In this document: positions 44,441-53,844 of the stretch, piece by piece
Numbering within the stretch: position 1 is the first letter of the stretch
Layout: each line of letters starts with the position of its first letter
Source: Cymbomonas tetramitiformis
Taxonomy: Eukaryota > Chlorophyta > Pyramimonadophyceae > Pyramimonadales > Pyramimonadaceae
Direction of reading: 5' to 3'
DNA: 64,000 bases
Assembly (NCBI GenBank): GCA_001247695.2
Contig: LGRX02024796.1
Location: forward strand, 1 to 64,000
Notes under the pieces: generated by a model
Told to the model about the DNA's origin: nothing
Database searches by the model: none
What the model saw: only the letters and a program-made list of their open reading frames with translations
Position numbers and translations under genes: made by a program

Positions 44441-45311
44441 ACCATTTTTACCCTGCATCAAATTGATATGACAGGAGCGGGAATTGATCCTTCCTTGCTG
44501 AGGTGTAGTGAGCCTTGTACAAATCATACCCTTGCACAGATACGCATACATGCGAGATATCATATCTGTGGATAAATAAAAACTGCTATGCTACCTTTGC
44601 CAGACCGTGGTTTGTCATTCGGATCTTATGGCCAGTAATCCGCAGCTACCGGATACTGAGGTGGACGGAGTTGTGATCCTGAGTTATGCTTGACACACAT
44701 AACTAAAACGAATTTCACATTAGTACGTTGTCGAGTCCACTCTATGAAATGTTCGTCAAAGCGCGCGTACCGGACCGAAAAACAAGGAGTCTGGCAAATC
44801 GGATGAGGATTTAAAGTGGACTCATAGAGACCCTCCGATATCTCGTTAAGCAGGGCCACTCCGTTTGCATTAAAATAAGTCCCCAAATGGGCTCTCCATA
44901 GTATTTCTGTGAACTTCGGGGGAGTAAGCTCTCTGAAGGGAGGAAGAGGTGGATGCATTATATAAAGCCGTACAGCAGTAGGGCAGAAATGCTACTATTT
45001 GTTTTTTAATCGTCACTCTGAAATACGATACGAGCGGCAGCGCAATATCTATCCGTAACGTAAACCTCGGAAGATACCTTGAAACGTCACTCTGAAATAC
45101 GATACGCAACTCATGGGGGCTACATCCTAAGAACTGTAGGGCTAAATGCCTAAGGTGAGGGTTTAAAGTGGACTCAGTTCCCCCCGATATCCTAAAACAC
45201 CTTGAGGGACGCCTCATCGGTGTAAGAAGACTGGTACCAGCTCAACAACAAAGACATCAAAGACATATACAAAGGTATGCACCCTATATTGTGAGGACAC
45301 AACTCTTTTAA

Positions 45312-46164
45312 CCCCTAAGGGGCGGATGGAATTTCTTGCAAAAAACGGTGTTTTGGGGATTGTAGGCATTGTCGCGTATCGCGGACATCGATGTGCATTC
45401 ACGTAATCATGTATGCTGTGTATGACCACTATGTAACTTTAGGAGCGCCATAACATGCATCCGTGCACCATATATATTCAGATTTTTGGCATATCCAACC
45501 CAGTTTTCATGATTTTGGGACATGTAAAATTTCTCCAATCTCCTATTACAACTTACATTTCGACTTCGTTGGGTGACTATCGTCATGAAAACTTGGGGAT
45601 TGGTCACATGAACATATTCCCACCCGGTAGCGCACCTGTATACCGGCAAATATACCGACTATGAGCAAAACCGCCCCCCAAAACATCAAAAAAACACCCA
45701 AAAAACACTTAATTGTAAATGTTTTCCATACTTAAGGAATGCTTTCCCATACTTAAGCGCAATTGAAGGCGATTGCTTCCTATTTGTGGGGATATATAGC
45801 ATGTGCCATGCAAACAACCATGCAGGGGACGCTAGTGGACATTGGGCACGCGACATGCCTTCACAACTCCACCCAATTGGGCGGGATCGTCGGGTGTAAG
45901 CCTTGATTTCGTATATTTAAAGACAAAATTCAAGCTCTAAAAGGCAAGTTTTCAAGAATTGTCGTAATTGAAAATGTTGCTATGTGAGATATATGTCCTA
46001 TATGGACTACCCATGCCAGTGATTAGTCATTTGCGACATACACACAGGTAGGTGCACGCGCCTTGGAATGCATATTTCGGCAAGCCAAGGGCATGTAGAA
46101 CCACTTGGATGCACATTCCCACAATCGAATCCGTCCGTATACGGTACAAACCGCCCCTTAGGGG
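45312..46164. mobile_element. piggyBac-type MITE in element F, abutting its polypurine tract
   Basis: The ends CCCCTAAGGGGCGG (45312-45325) and CCGCCCCTTAGGGG (46151-46164) form a 14-bp perfect inverted repeat. TTAA flanks it at 45308-45311 and 46165-46168. The left end and the next 15 bases resemble the 540-bp element at 4954. 853 bp, non-coding. Confidence 0.88.
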
Positions 46165-46166
46165 TT

Positions 46167-46178
46167 AAGAGGGGAGAA
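46167..46178 (+). promoter_or_regulatory. Polypurine tract of element F
   Basis: AAGAGGGGAGAA lies one base before the 3' LTR. Its first two bases are the last two of the MITE's TTAA, so the MITE landed directly at the priming site. Confidence 0.7.
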
Positions 46179-46179
46179 C

Positions 46180-46716
46180 TGTCAAGGATATGACCGATGA
46201 CATATGTGTCATACATGTCATATGTGTCATACCTGTCATACATGTCATACCATGTCATGTCATGTCGTGGCATGTCATATGTTATAATGACATACAGTCG
46301 TCAGTGCGGTCGACTGTGACATGAACAGTCATACTATCTGTCATCCACTCACCATGAGTGACATCTGTCATCGAGAGGCTGATCACAACATCTCGATGAT
46401 GAAGCAAGACAGTTCTTGAAGAACAAACTGTTCTGAAGGGACTCGTCTTCGCTTCAAGCATGAATTGAACACCATGCGGGTATCATATGGCTTATTCGAT
46501 CAGCCGATACTGTTGTTCACCCAATGCCTTCGGGTTCACAACCCAATTGTGGTAACGCCTGAGAGGCGTGGGGGCATTGGCGTAAATGAGAGAGCATTGA
46601 GCTCGAGCAGCACTTCTGGAGAAGAGACTGCACTCATACCCACAATACTCTGCGCGTGCTATTGTCGTTCAATAATAGCCGTGCGATACATATCGCTCGC
46701 ATAGCGAGCCCTAACA
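46180..46716 (+). repeat. 3' LTR of element F
   Basis: 537 bp, nearly identical to the 5' LTR outside the CATGTCATAC array. GTGCC follows. Confidence 0.93.
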
Positions 46717-48667
46717 GTGCCAGCCCGTAGCACACTCATGGTGCTGTGAATTGAAGATGTCGATGCCGTGTTTGAATCATTCGCAGAGCCACAAAAGAAA
46801 TCCGAAAAATCTCGATCGTCGTGCGAGGGGTCTTCCCCCTCCTCCTCGTCTGTAGTAGGGCCCGGTGAATAGTCCGGTGACGGTGGGGCATCCCAATACA
46901 GCGGTGGAGGGGGCGGGTGTACCGGGATATAAAGCCCGATCGGCGCATTGTGAAGCCCCTGCCGAGCACGGTGCCGGCCGTGCCGGCGTGGTGGAATAGC
47001 AGCTGGCGCCGCAGCGCCCAAGCCGGCCTCGCGGCATGCCAAAGCCGTAGAAGTCAGTGCAGGCGCGCTTGCGGTCGTCTCTGCAGCACCACCGACCTCC
47101 AGGCCGGTGTGGCCCGGTGCGCATGCCTCGCCAAAGAGTGGCAGCTGAGAGTGGCGCCGCGGTGGCGCAAACACAGAAGAGCGCACACACCATGACGACA
47201 ATTGCCGAAGAGCGGCCAAACCCCCAAGGCGGTGTACCGCACCCCCGACGAGATGCCGGAGGCTGCGGGACCGCATCCTCACCGTCACTAGGGTCACACC
47301 CCGCAGCAGACTCGACGCCCACGTCGCTGCCGCAAGAGTCGGTCTCCGACTCGGCGTGCATGTGCCGCATCGCCAAGTCCTTGCCCTCAGCCGTGATCGA
47401 AAGTCCCCCCCTCTGCGCGATCTTGTCCGCAAAGCAGAGGTCGGGCTCGTGCGCGTGCATGGGGTCCACTGGCATCATGACACCGTCGTCGGACGCATCC
47501 GACTCGTCTGGGTAAGCATGCGTGATTGCCGCCGGCGGTGGAGCCGGCGGTGGGTCCTCCCGGACATGCGTGCAAGCGGCAGCCGAGATCCCGCTCTCGA
47601 TACCACCTACCGTGAAGCCCCCCATGTGGGTGACAGGCTGGCAGTAGGGCAGGAAGTCCCGCAACGCACCATCATCCCGCTCCGGCTCGAGCCCGAAGGC
47701 ACACGCCGAAACGCCGTCGAGCATCTCCGGCTTGCCCCCCGCCAGAAGGCAGGGCGCATCGAACCGCGCGCCGTCGTGCTCGTCCATCGCCGTCTGAAAC
47801 TGCTCCGCCAATAAGTCGTTCTCGACGTCACCGAGGGAGAAGCTGTGGAAGCTTCCCCCAGCGCCGTGCCTGCCGCCATTCGGACAGTGGCGTGCCTCGT
47901 CCTTCTTGCACGTCGAATTTTGGCAGAACGGAATGAAGTCGCCGCTGCCTTTGTGAAAGGCAACGCGCTTCCTCCCCTGCGACTGCGACTAGTTCTTCCC
48001 CGTCGGGAGGTCACCTGTCGCACAACGAACACCGGAGCCGCCTCCCCCGTTGCCGATCTTGTGCTTGTCCGCCCGCGGGGTAAACCCCCTGCCGTTGACC
48101 CTGTCCGTCAAGACCTTCAGCTGACGTTTCACGTCGAGGATGATGGCCGTGAGGTCGGACAGCTGCGAGGTGTCACCGTCAGTGGTCGCGGCCGCTGCGG
48201 ACAGGGTGCACGTGGCAGTGTGCGTACCGGCTGTGAGCCTGTGACGTGCCTCGCGTAACACTCGAGCACCCATTGCTGCATGGTGAGGAGGTCCACGGCC
48301 GCCCGCTGCTGGTGCGTGAAGAGCCTCGACACCACCGGCGCGTAGAATCCATGATCCAGCGCTGCGAGGAACAGCTCCTTCACCTCGTCATCGTCGAGGG
48401 TGTTGCGCCTCTTTGCGGACCGCAAGGCCGCGTTGAAATCCGTGATGGACTCGGACGTGTCAAGGTAGGCCTTGAAGCGGACCGCAAGGAGGTCCGACGT
48501 ACCCTGGAAGGGCGCACTGGAGTCCAGCAATCGCCGTGCGAGCTCCAGAAGGACTCGCTTGCCGTCCAGCGGGTGCAGTGTCGCAGACGCCTCGAGCCAG
48601 TCACCCGCCGGAGAGGCGGGACACACGATGAGCTCGAGAGTCGAAAATAGCAGCTTGTTGGCCTCTG

Positions 48668-49715
48668 TGGCTACTATCCTTAATCCAGATCCTCCCACAA
48701 GGATCTAGCGCAAATGGGCATGGCGACCTTGTATATCGTATATAGTGGCCCGGCATATGCTTTGGGGCAATATCTATGACCCTTTTGAATTATCTATAAC
48801 ATTTTTTTGCTTGAAATGTCGATGCTTTAACCTTTAATCTTAGAGTGGTTTGGGTGGGTGCTTTCACAGAAATTTAATTAAAATGCTAGATCCTACCACA
48901 AGGATCTAGGGTACCGACAACTCTAGGCCTTGCTACACGAGCTCGGGTTGGTGCGTATGTTGTTAACCCTCGAGGGTATGACCAACACTAATTGTGTAAG
49001 CCCTTTGATATAATACTAGCCGGATTAATCGCCGCATATGCGCATGACATGGTGTAGTACCGTCGAAATTCAATATTTCCATCATAATTAGGATCTGAAA
49101 ATTGCATTCTAGAACCTCTAGCGGCAGTTCAAACCGTTCAAAAAATCCCCCAAAAATCCCAGGGAGACTTTGAAGTCATATTAAAGTACTAAAGTGCTCA
49201 CCAAAGCAAAGATCTAGCCTCAAAGCTTAAAATGGACCAAGACTTACGCCCAAAATGCGAAATTATCCCCATACTTAAGGAATGTGTATATCTCACCCAT
49301 GTTACCGCGTTCGTGTGATGTGTCCAATATACACTATCCAAGTCGTATTTCGACCCGAATATGATTAATATACATGCATACCTTGAGATATATCACGTCT
49401 ATGGTGGAAAAGGATCGACATACGATTGACCAAAAAATATGGAAGAGACACCCCGGTTTTGAAGCTTTTAAAAAGCGTAGCCGTTCAAAATTTGGTTGGG
49501 GCATGCTATAAATGCATTAGCTAGGAGTATATATGATGGATTCTCGTCAAACCACGCACCACACTACTTAATATAGGTCCCATGTGGAAAGTATTCCTTG
49601 GGGTTGACTTGTAGAAAGCTCGTGGGGCGCCCAAATAAATTATTGAAAAAGTGATCCTTGTGGGAGGATCTAGAGCGTTCTAGGTCCTCTCACAAGGATC
49701 TCGGGATAGTAGCCA
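48668..49715. mobile_element. DNA transposon with 4-bp duplication, unclassified, in element C
   Basis: The ends TGGCTACTATCC (48668-48679) and GGATAGTAGCCA (49704-49715) form a 12-bp inverted repeat. TCTG flanks both sides (48664-48667 and 49716-49719). Element B shows the single-copy site. GATCC-T-CCCACAAGGATCTAG-like motifs recur near both ends and at 48889. No transposase ORF. A 4-bp duplication with these ends does not match a superfamily I can name. Confidence 0.85.
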
Positions 49716-50485
49716 TCTGGACGGACGGCCAACGTGGAGTCCTCCAAGTCGAAAAGCGGCGCAAATAAAGCGTCCTGCGCCTCGAACGCTTCCTGGAGAG
49801 CAGGCACCAACTTGGAGAGAAGCACCTGCGCATTGGATTCCGTTCCCGTGAATCGGTCATGCTTCTCACGGAAACACTTCCGGATCGCGTGCTTCGCTAC
49901 GCTCTCGTCGAAGCGCTCACGGGTTAGTGAGCGAACACCCGCCAAGAAAACTGTATGGGCGGAGTTCGCAGCCGGAACACCAGCAGGTGCCGGCGTAGCC
50001 GGCGTGACGGAATAACGGGCAGCAGCGGAGTCGAAAATTGTAGCTAAGGAGCGCCGGCGAGACGCCATACTCGAGGTCAATCTAGTCGCAACCATGGTAT
50101 AGAAGACTGTAGAGATGAAGCGAGGGAAATACGGGGCGAGATGTGGAAGGAGGGGCGGCCAAGAGTCGAAATGGGGTCGTCGAGGAATCAAGGGAAAGCC
50201 GCGGCGCACAAAGTTCTCCAAACGTGCATGTGGATGAAATAACGCGGCCAAGGAACGTGGTGTCGGATCCGACCAAAAATTCCAACATTTACCAACGCGT
50301 AGCAAGGAAAAGTAAGCGGCCACGTGCACGAGCCTTCCTCAAATCCAATCAACCAGGCATTCAACTAGGCCATACCGCTCCGCCGCGCCTCTAGAGGAGC
50401 CCCTCACTCCATCTCAACCGTCGTTGTTTAGCCAGACATGGCCAAACTCCGCAGTGTCTAAATAAAGAGTGCGTGGGGCCAAACC

Positions 50486-50665
50486 TGTTGGATATACCCC
50501 TAAGACCCGGGATATATTCACTCAGTGATGGTTTTCTCAGAATGTAATAAAGTTGATAAGTTAACCCGTTATATGGGCATAAACAGTTAGGGTTCTGGTT
50601 CTGGTGACAGTCATAAACACTACTACGGGAAGAGTCACAAAGTGAGCGGTGTGACAATTCCAGCA
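50486..50665 (-). repeat. 5' LTR of element C
   Basis: 180 bp, one base shorter than its partner in an A run. GTTAT follows at 50666-50670. Confidence 0.93.
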
Positions 50666-50684
50666 GTTATTGATCGATACCCAA

Positions 50685-51499
50685 CAAGGTTGGCAATCAG
50701 ATGGGAATCAGACGATCAGATATTCAGATCGGAATTCAGGTTTCAGATTCAGATCAGATCAGGTTTTTTTCAGATGGTTTCAGATGGTTTCAAATGTTTC
50801 AGATGACGAGCCTTAATTATCAGACAAAATCAGACGACGCGTCTTAACTATCAGACAAAATCAGACGACGGGGATAATTATTAGGGTTTATCAATCAGGA
50901 CATCGCATGTAACCGTAAATACGGTCCGTAACTATTTCTCATTGACTCGTTTGTTTTTTAATTTCGGATATTCGGAAGGCCTAAAACCCTAAAACCCTAA
51001 ACACGAAAACCTTAAAACCCTAAACATGTGAACCCTAAAACCCTACATCGTGAAACCCTGAAAACCAGGACGCATCCAACCCTAAAACCCTAAGCCGTGA
51101 AACCCTTAAACCCCAATTGTTATGCAAACCATAAAACCCTAATCTATATTAAACCATAACCGATGAAGGCCCTTTTTTCCATTTCATTTTATAATATCTT
51201 TATTATCATGTAACATATGTTTTCATTATGAGTTTTTGAGATTTTGACTCAAAACCCCCCTGAATAAATTATCGATGGATGTGTAAAGCCTAATGGTATC
51301 ATTTGGTGCCACGTGCTAATGCGTAAATTGCCCAAAACGCCTTCGGGGAGTCTTAATTTTGCCCAAAACACCCCCTGCACAAGCCCGTATGAATATCGGG
51401 GACCATTTTTCAGATGTTTCAGACATTTCAGACGTTTCAGATCAGATCAGACGTTTCAGATCTGAATTCAGATCTGAAATCATCTGATTGCCAACCTTG
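50685..51499. mobile_element. hAT-type transposon carrying telomere-like repeats, in element E
   Basis: The ends CAAGGTTGGCAATCAGATG (50685-50703) and CATCTGATTGCCAACCTTG (51481-51499) form a 19-bp perfect inverted repeat. The 8-bp duplication ATACCCAA/ATACCCAG has one mismatch (50677-50684 and 51500-51507). Both ends are packed with ATCAGA/TTCAGAT subterminal repeats. Non-coding, 815 bp. Confidence 0.9.
50977..51150. repeat. Degenerate CCCTAAA telomere-like repeats
   Basis: More than ten copies of AAACCCTAA separated by short spacers, inside the hAT-type element at 50685-51499. The motif is the plant/algal telomere heptamer; the spacing is too irregular for a functional telomere. Confidence 0.8.
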
Positions 51500-51570
51500 A
51501 TACCCAGACGAGACATATCGAAAACTATCGATACGGCCGAAAACTTTCGATACCTACCCTTGCACCACTG

Positions 51571-51689
51571 CAGGGGTGGAGCGTGCCTTTTCCAAGGTTG
51601 GTCGCATGCACTCAGATTTAAGGAAGAACCTGACTGAAGGGACCATAGAGCATTCCATCATGGCGAGCATGAACATTGTTAACTTCTGA
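51571..51689 (+). pseudogene. hAT transposase C-terminal remnant (host of element E)
   Basis: Starting from the duplicated CACCACTG, one frame reads TTAGVERAFSKVGRMHSDLR and ends ...IMASMNIVNF at TGA 51687. This is the hAT C-terminal dimerisation region. The upstream part of the gene is not recognisable left of 34445. Confidence 0.75.
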
Positions 51690-51907
51690 ACATAGATACT
51701 AGAATAGTTTAGGAACTTTGTTATCATGTGTGCATTTGCGGTAGTTACACACGGAAGTATATCGATATGTCAATATATCGACATTGATTGGATTATACTT
51801 ATTTATTGATCACAAAAAACACCTATTGTTATCGTTGATTGATACGTTTTTGAAAACATACGGAAATATTGGTATTGATTGATAATAGGTGAAACAATTA
51901 TTGGTAT

Positions 51908-52099
51908 CAAGGTTGTCAATCAGATCTGAAATCAGTCTGATTGTCTGATTATCAGCCTGATTGTCTGACCTGATTGTCTGATCGTCTGATCTGATTATCT
52001 GATTATCTGATACATCACTACTAAGCATTTGCGGATAATCTGATCTGACCTGCGGATCCGGTGTGATAATCAGATTTTGTCTTATTCGTGACAACCTTG
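51908..52099. mobile_element. Small hAT-type MITE
   Basis: The ends CAAGGTTGTCA and TGACAACCTTG form an 11-bp inverted repeat, and the interior is dominated by TCTGATTATC/GATCAGA repeats like those of the 815-bp element. The flanks share only ATTG, so the duplication is eroded. Confidence 0.65.
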
Positions 52100-53214
52100 A
52101 TTGAAAGAAAAAGAACAAGAAAAAACCACGCCCGTCGGGCGTATGAGTAAATTAATTTCCCCGGCCCTACTCTGGGCCGGAAACCTTGATTGGTATTTAT
52201 TGATATCGATTTCGTGTACTTATCGAAATATGATCAATATGGGAAAAAACTTTCGATACCGCTCCTTGAAAAAAATCGGGTAGGAGGGGGACTACCCACT
52301 TGGACGCGCCGGCTTCGACAAGGGTGGGGGGGACTTGACCCGAGGTGGAAGAACAGGGCGGGGGGTGACTACCTACTACTTTTGAAAATGGCAGATCCTA
52401 TATGTGGGCTAATTATTTCAAACTATCTCGTCTATTAGCCATTACAGTACCCATTTATTCTACAGGGATATAAAGACCATTTCGAGGAGATCTTGATCCA
52501 GAATGATTTGGTGGACAGTGAAATGGGGGAGACCTTCGAGGACGAGGACTGAATTCTATCTTAATCTTTGGCTTAACTTTACTTTTGGACGCTTTTCTTT
52601 ACAGTGTTTTATTACACGATTTCTATCTTTAGAGTTTTTTACGGATTTGGTTTTTAGTTATTTTACAATGTCACTTGACAAGACTTCATATGAGAAGTTC
52701 AAGGTTTAAACCACGAAATCTCGATCATAGCGAAACTCGACCATGGTCGAGATTTCTCAACTACGTTTCGCTATAGATCCCCGGAATATTCTGCCTACGT
52801 GGGGGGGGGATATCCGCGTCCCGTCAGCGTTCAGATCGTGGTCGAGTTTCGCTATGAAAAATTGAACTCGACCACGAAATTTCGATTTTTCGTGGTTGAG
52901 TTCGATTTTTCATAGCGAAACTCGACCACGATCTCAACCACGGTCTCAACCACGGTATGTCATCACGATGTCATAGTTGTATTCAGATTTCTTTTTTCAT
53001 TATACAGTATTTCATAAGTATTTCATAGTTGCACACAGATCAAGCCTTGGTTTATATGTTACAATGTCACTTGTATTCCAATATTTATTTTATTGTACAG
53101 TTTTTTATTATACAGTATTTCATAGTTGCGAACAGCGTACTAAGGTGGTGTGATATAAAAACTAAGAAATAACGCTTTTTCTGTGGATATAATGTTTATA
53201 TCAGGATTATTTCG
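52100..53214. other. Region between the TE nest and SEC31
   Basis: GC-poor sequence with a G-rich block at 52275-52365 that is partly the inverse of 33690-33790. A short frame (YKDHFEEILIQNDLVDSEMG, about 52470-52551) resembles an acidic protein tail. An inverted-repeat cluster lies at 52705-52955, and a direct repeat TTATACAGTATTTCAT occurs at about 53000 and 53112. No gene recognised. Confidence 0.45.
52705..52955. repeat. Inverted-repeat cluster TCATAGCGAAACTCGACCACG
   Basis: The motif occurs at about 52724 and 52909 in one orientation and at 52842 in the other. ATCTCGACC/GGTCGAGAT arms also lie close by (52736-52757). It is probably a foldback or MITE-like element. Confidence 0.6.
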
Positions 53215-53455
53215 TCGATATAAGGATTATATAACCCCAATATAACCCTTATATAACCCTTATATTTGGGGTTATATAACCTCTAGGGGTTATATAAGTA
53301 TAACCTATAAGTAAAACCCCAGGGGGTTATATCGGGGGTCTATATAACCCCCCCATAAACGTTATATCAAGCCCCAGGGGGGGTTATATAACCATAACCC
53401 TTATATCACCCCAGATCGATATAACCCCACAACCTGGTATAACCCTTCCCATATT
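53215..53455. repeat. GGGTTATATAACCC palindromic repeat array (right)
   Basis: Same repeat family as 33231-33446, ending GATATAACCCCACAACCTGG TATAACCC. It abuts the SEC31 upstream region. Confidence 0.8.
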
Positions 53456-53499
53456 CGATAGTAAGTATCGAGGGAGTATCGAGTATGAGCATCCAATCG

Positions 53500-53844
53500 A
53501 ATGCTCTATCGTTTAAAATCGTATGTCTATTCCGAATTTCCGATTGGCATTCGGATTGCTGAGACGACGATGTTCATGTGTCACACTCGGGTCCTCGCGC
53601 TCGGGTGCTGTCTTCCGGTCGCGGTGTTTATGTTTCGTTGCCAGGTGAGTAAAAACTTTGAAAACGGTCGAGGTCTTGGAGTGATTGCCAAAAACTTTCG
53701 GTGTGGTGTGCTTCACACGGCCACAAAGTTTTCTTTGCAGAAAGTATAGTGTTTAATAGTGTTTCTTGATATTGAGCGTACTTGGCGACACCAGCGAAGT
53801 ACTCCTTACTAGCGTTTTTGTCCAACTTAAAGTTCTAATTCAAG
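53500..53844 (+). promoter_or_regulatory. SEC31 upstream region and probable 5' UTR intron
   Basis: CCAG/GTGAGTAAAA at 53641-53654 is a good splice donor, and TTTCTTTGCAG at about 53729-53739 is a good acceptor, giving a possible 5' UTR intron of about 95 bp. No clear TATA box. The palindromic repeat ends only about 390 bp before the start codon. Confidence 0.45.

Larger units (their letters stand above)
35416..46716 (+). mobile_element. Element F: 11.3-kb LTR element with almost no coding capacity (LARD-like)
   Basis: LTRs of 540 and 537 bp (35416-35955 and 46180-46716) start TGTCA and end CTAACA. The 5-bp duplication GTGCC flanks it (35411-35415 and 46717-46721), and the uninterrupted GTGCC site is visible in element B at about 26533. 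A TGG-starting primer site follows the 5' LTR and the purine run AAGAGGGGAGAA precedes the 3' LTR. The 10.2-kb interior is AT-rich and repeat-rich, and its only recognisable protein remnant is an RT-thumb fragment at 41.2-41.65 kb. It fits a large retrotransposon derivative moved by another element's enzymes. Confidence 0.93.
35383..50095 (-). pseudogene. gag: Gag-like protein of element C, interrupted twice
   Basis: It starts at ATG 50095 (MVATRLTSSMASRRRSLATI), as in B. It is cut in the capsid region by the transposon at 48668-49715 and again in the last dozen codons by element F at 46716/35416; the expected stop is TAG 35383-35385. There is an in-frame stop at 47988-47990, opposite Gln in the B copy, a short duplication near 48235-48245 and an extra A near 47134. 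The homopolymer frameshift seen in B near 27431 is absent here. It has the same Cys/His knuckle, hydrophobic segment (VVMVCALFCVCATAAP) and acidic tail. It cannot be functional. Confidence 0.85.
34988..50665 (-). mobile_element. Element C: gag-only LTR retrotransposon, split by two later insertions
   Basis: LTRs are at 34988-35168 and 50486-50665, with a perfect 5-bp duplication GTTAT (34983-34987 and 50666-50670). The interior aligns end to end with element B once two insertions are removed: F (35416-46716) and the transposon at 48668-49715. The reconstructed length is about 3.32 kb. The LTR pair shows about two differences, so C is young, and F and the DNA transposon are younger. Confidence 0.95.
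34453..51562. mobile_element. Element E: hAT-type transposon, now spread over 17 kb by nested insertions
   Basis: The left end CAAGGGTAGGTATCGA (34453 on) is matched by its complement ending at 51562, a 16-bp inverted repeat. The 8-bp duplication CACCACTG is at 34445-34452 and 51563-51570. Removing element C and the insertion at 50685-51499 leaves roughly 600 bp. That core includes a degraded hAT transposase C-terminus at about 34655-34800 (VPTTTIGVERAFS, then LRKRRNEETIEHSIIASM in another frame) and many ATCGAT-rich subterminal repeats. The sequence across the insertion point also encodes a hAT dimerisation region (TTAGVERAFSKVGRM), so E landed in a relative. Confidence 0.85.

Noticed and set aside
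50977..51150. A chromosome end or telomere fusion
   Set aside because: Repeats are irregular, lie inside a transposon with clear ends, and are followed by unrelated sequence.
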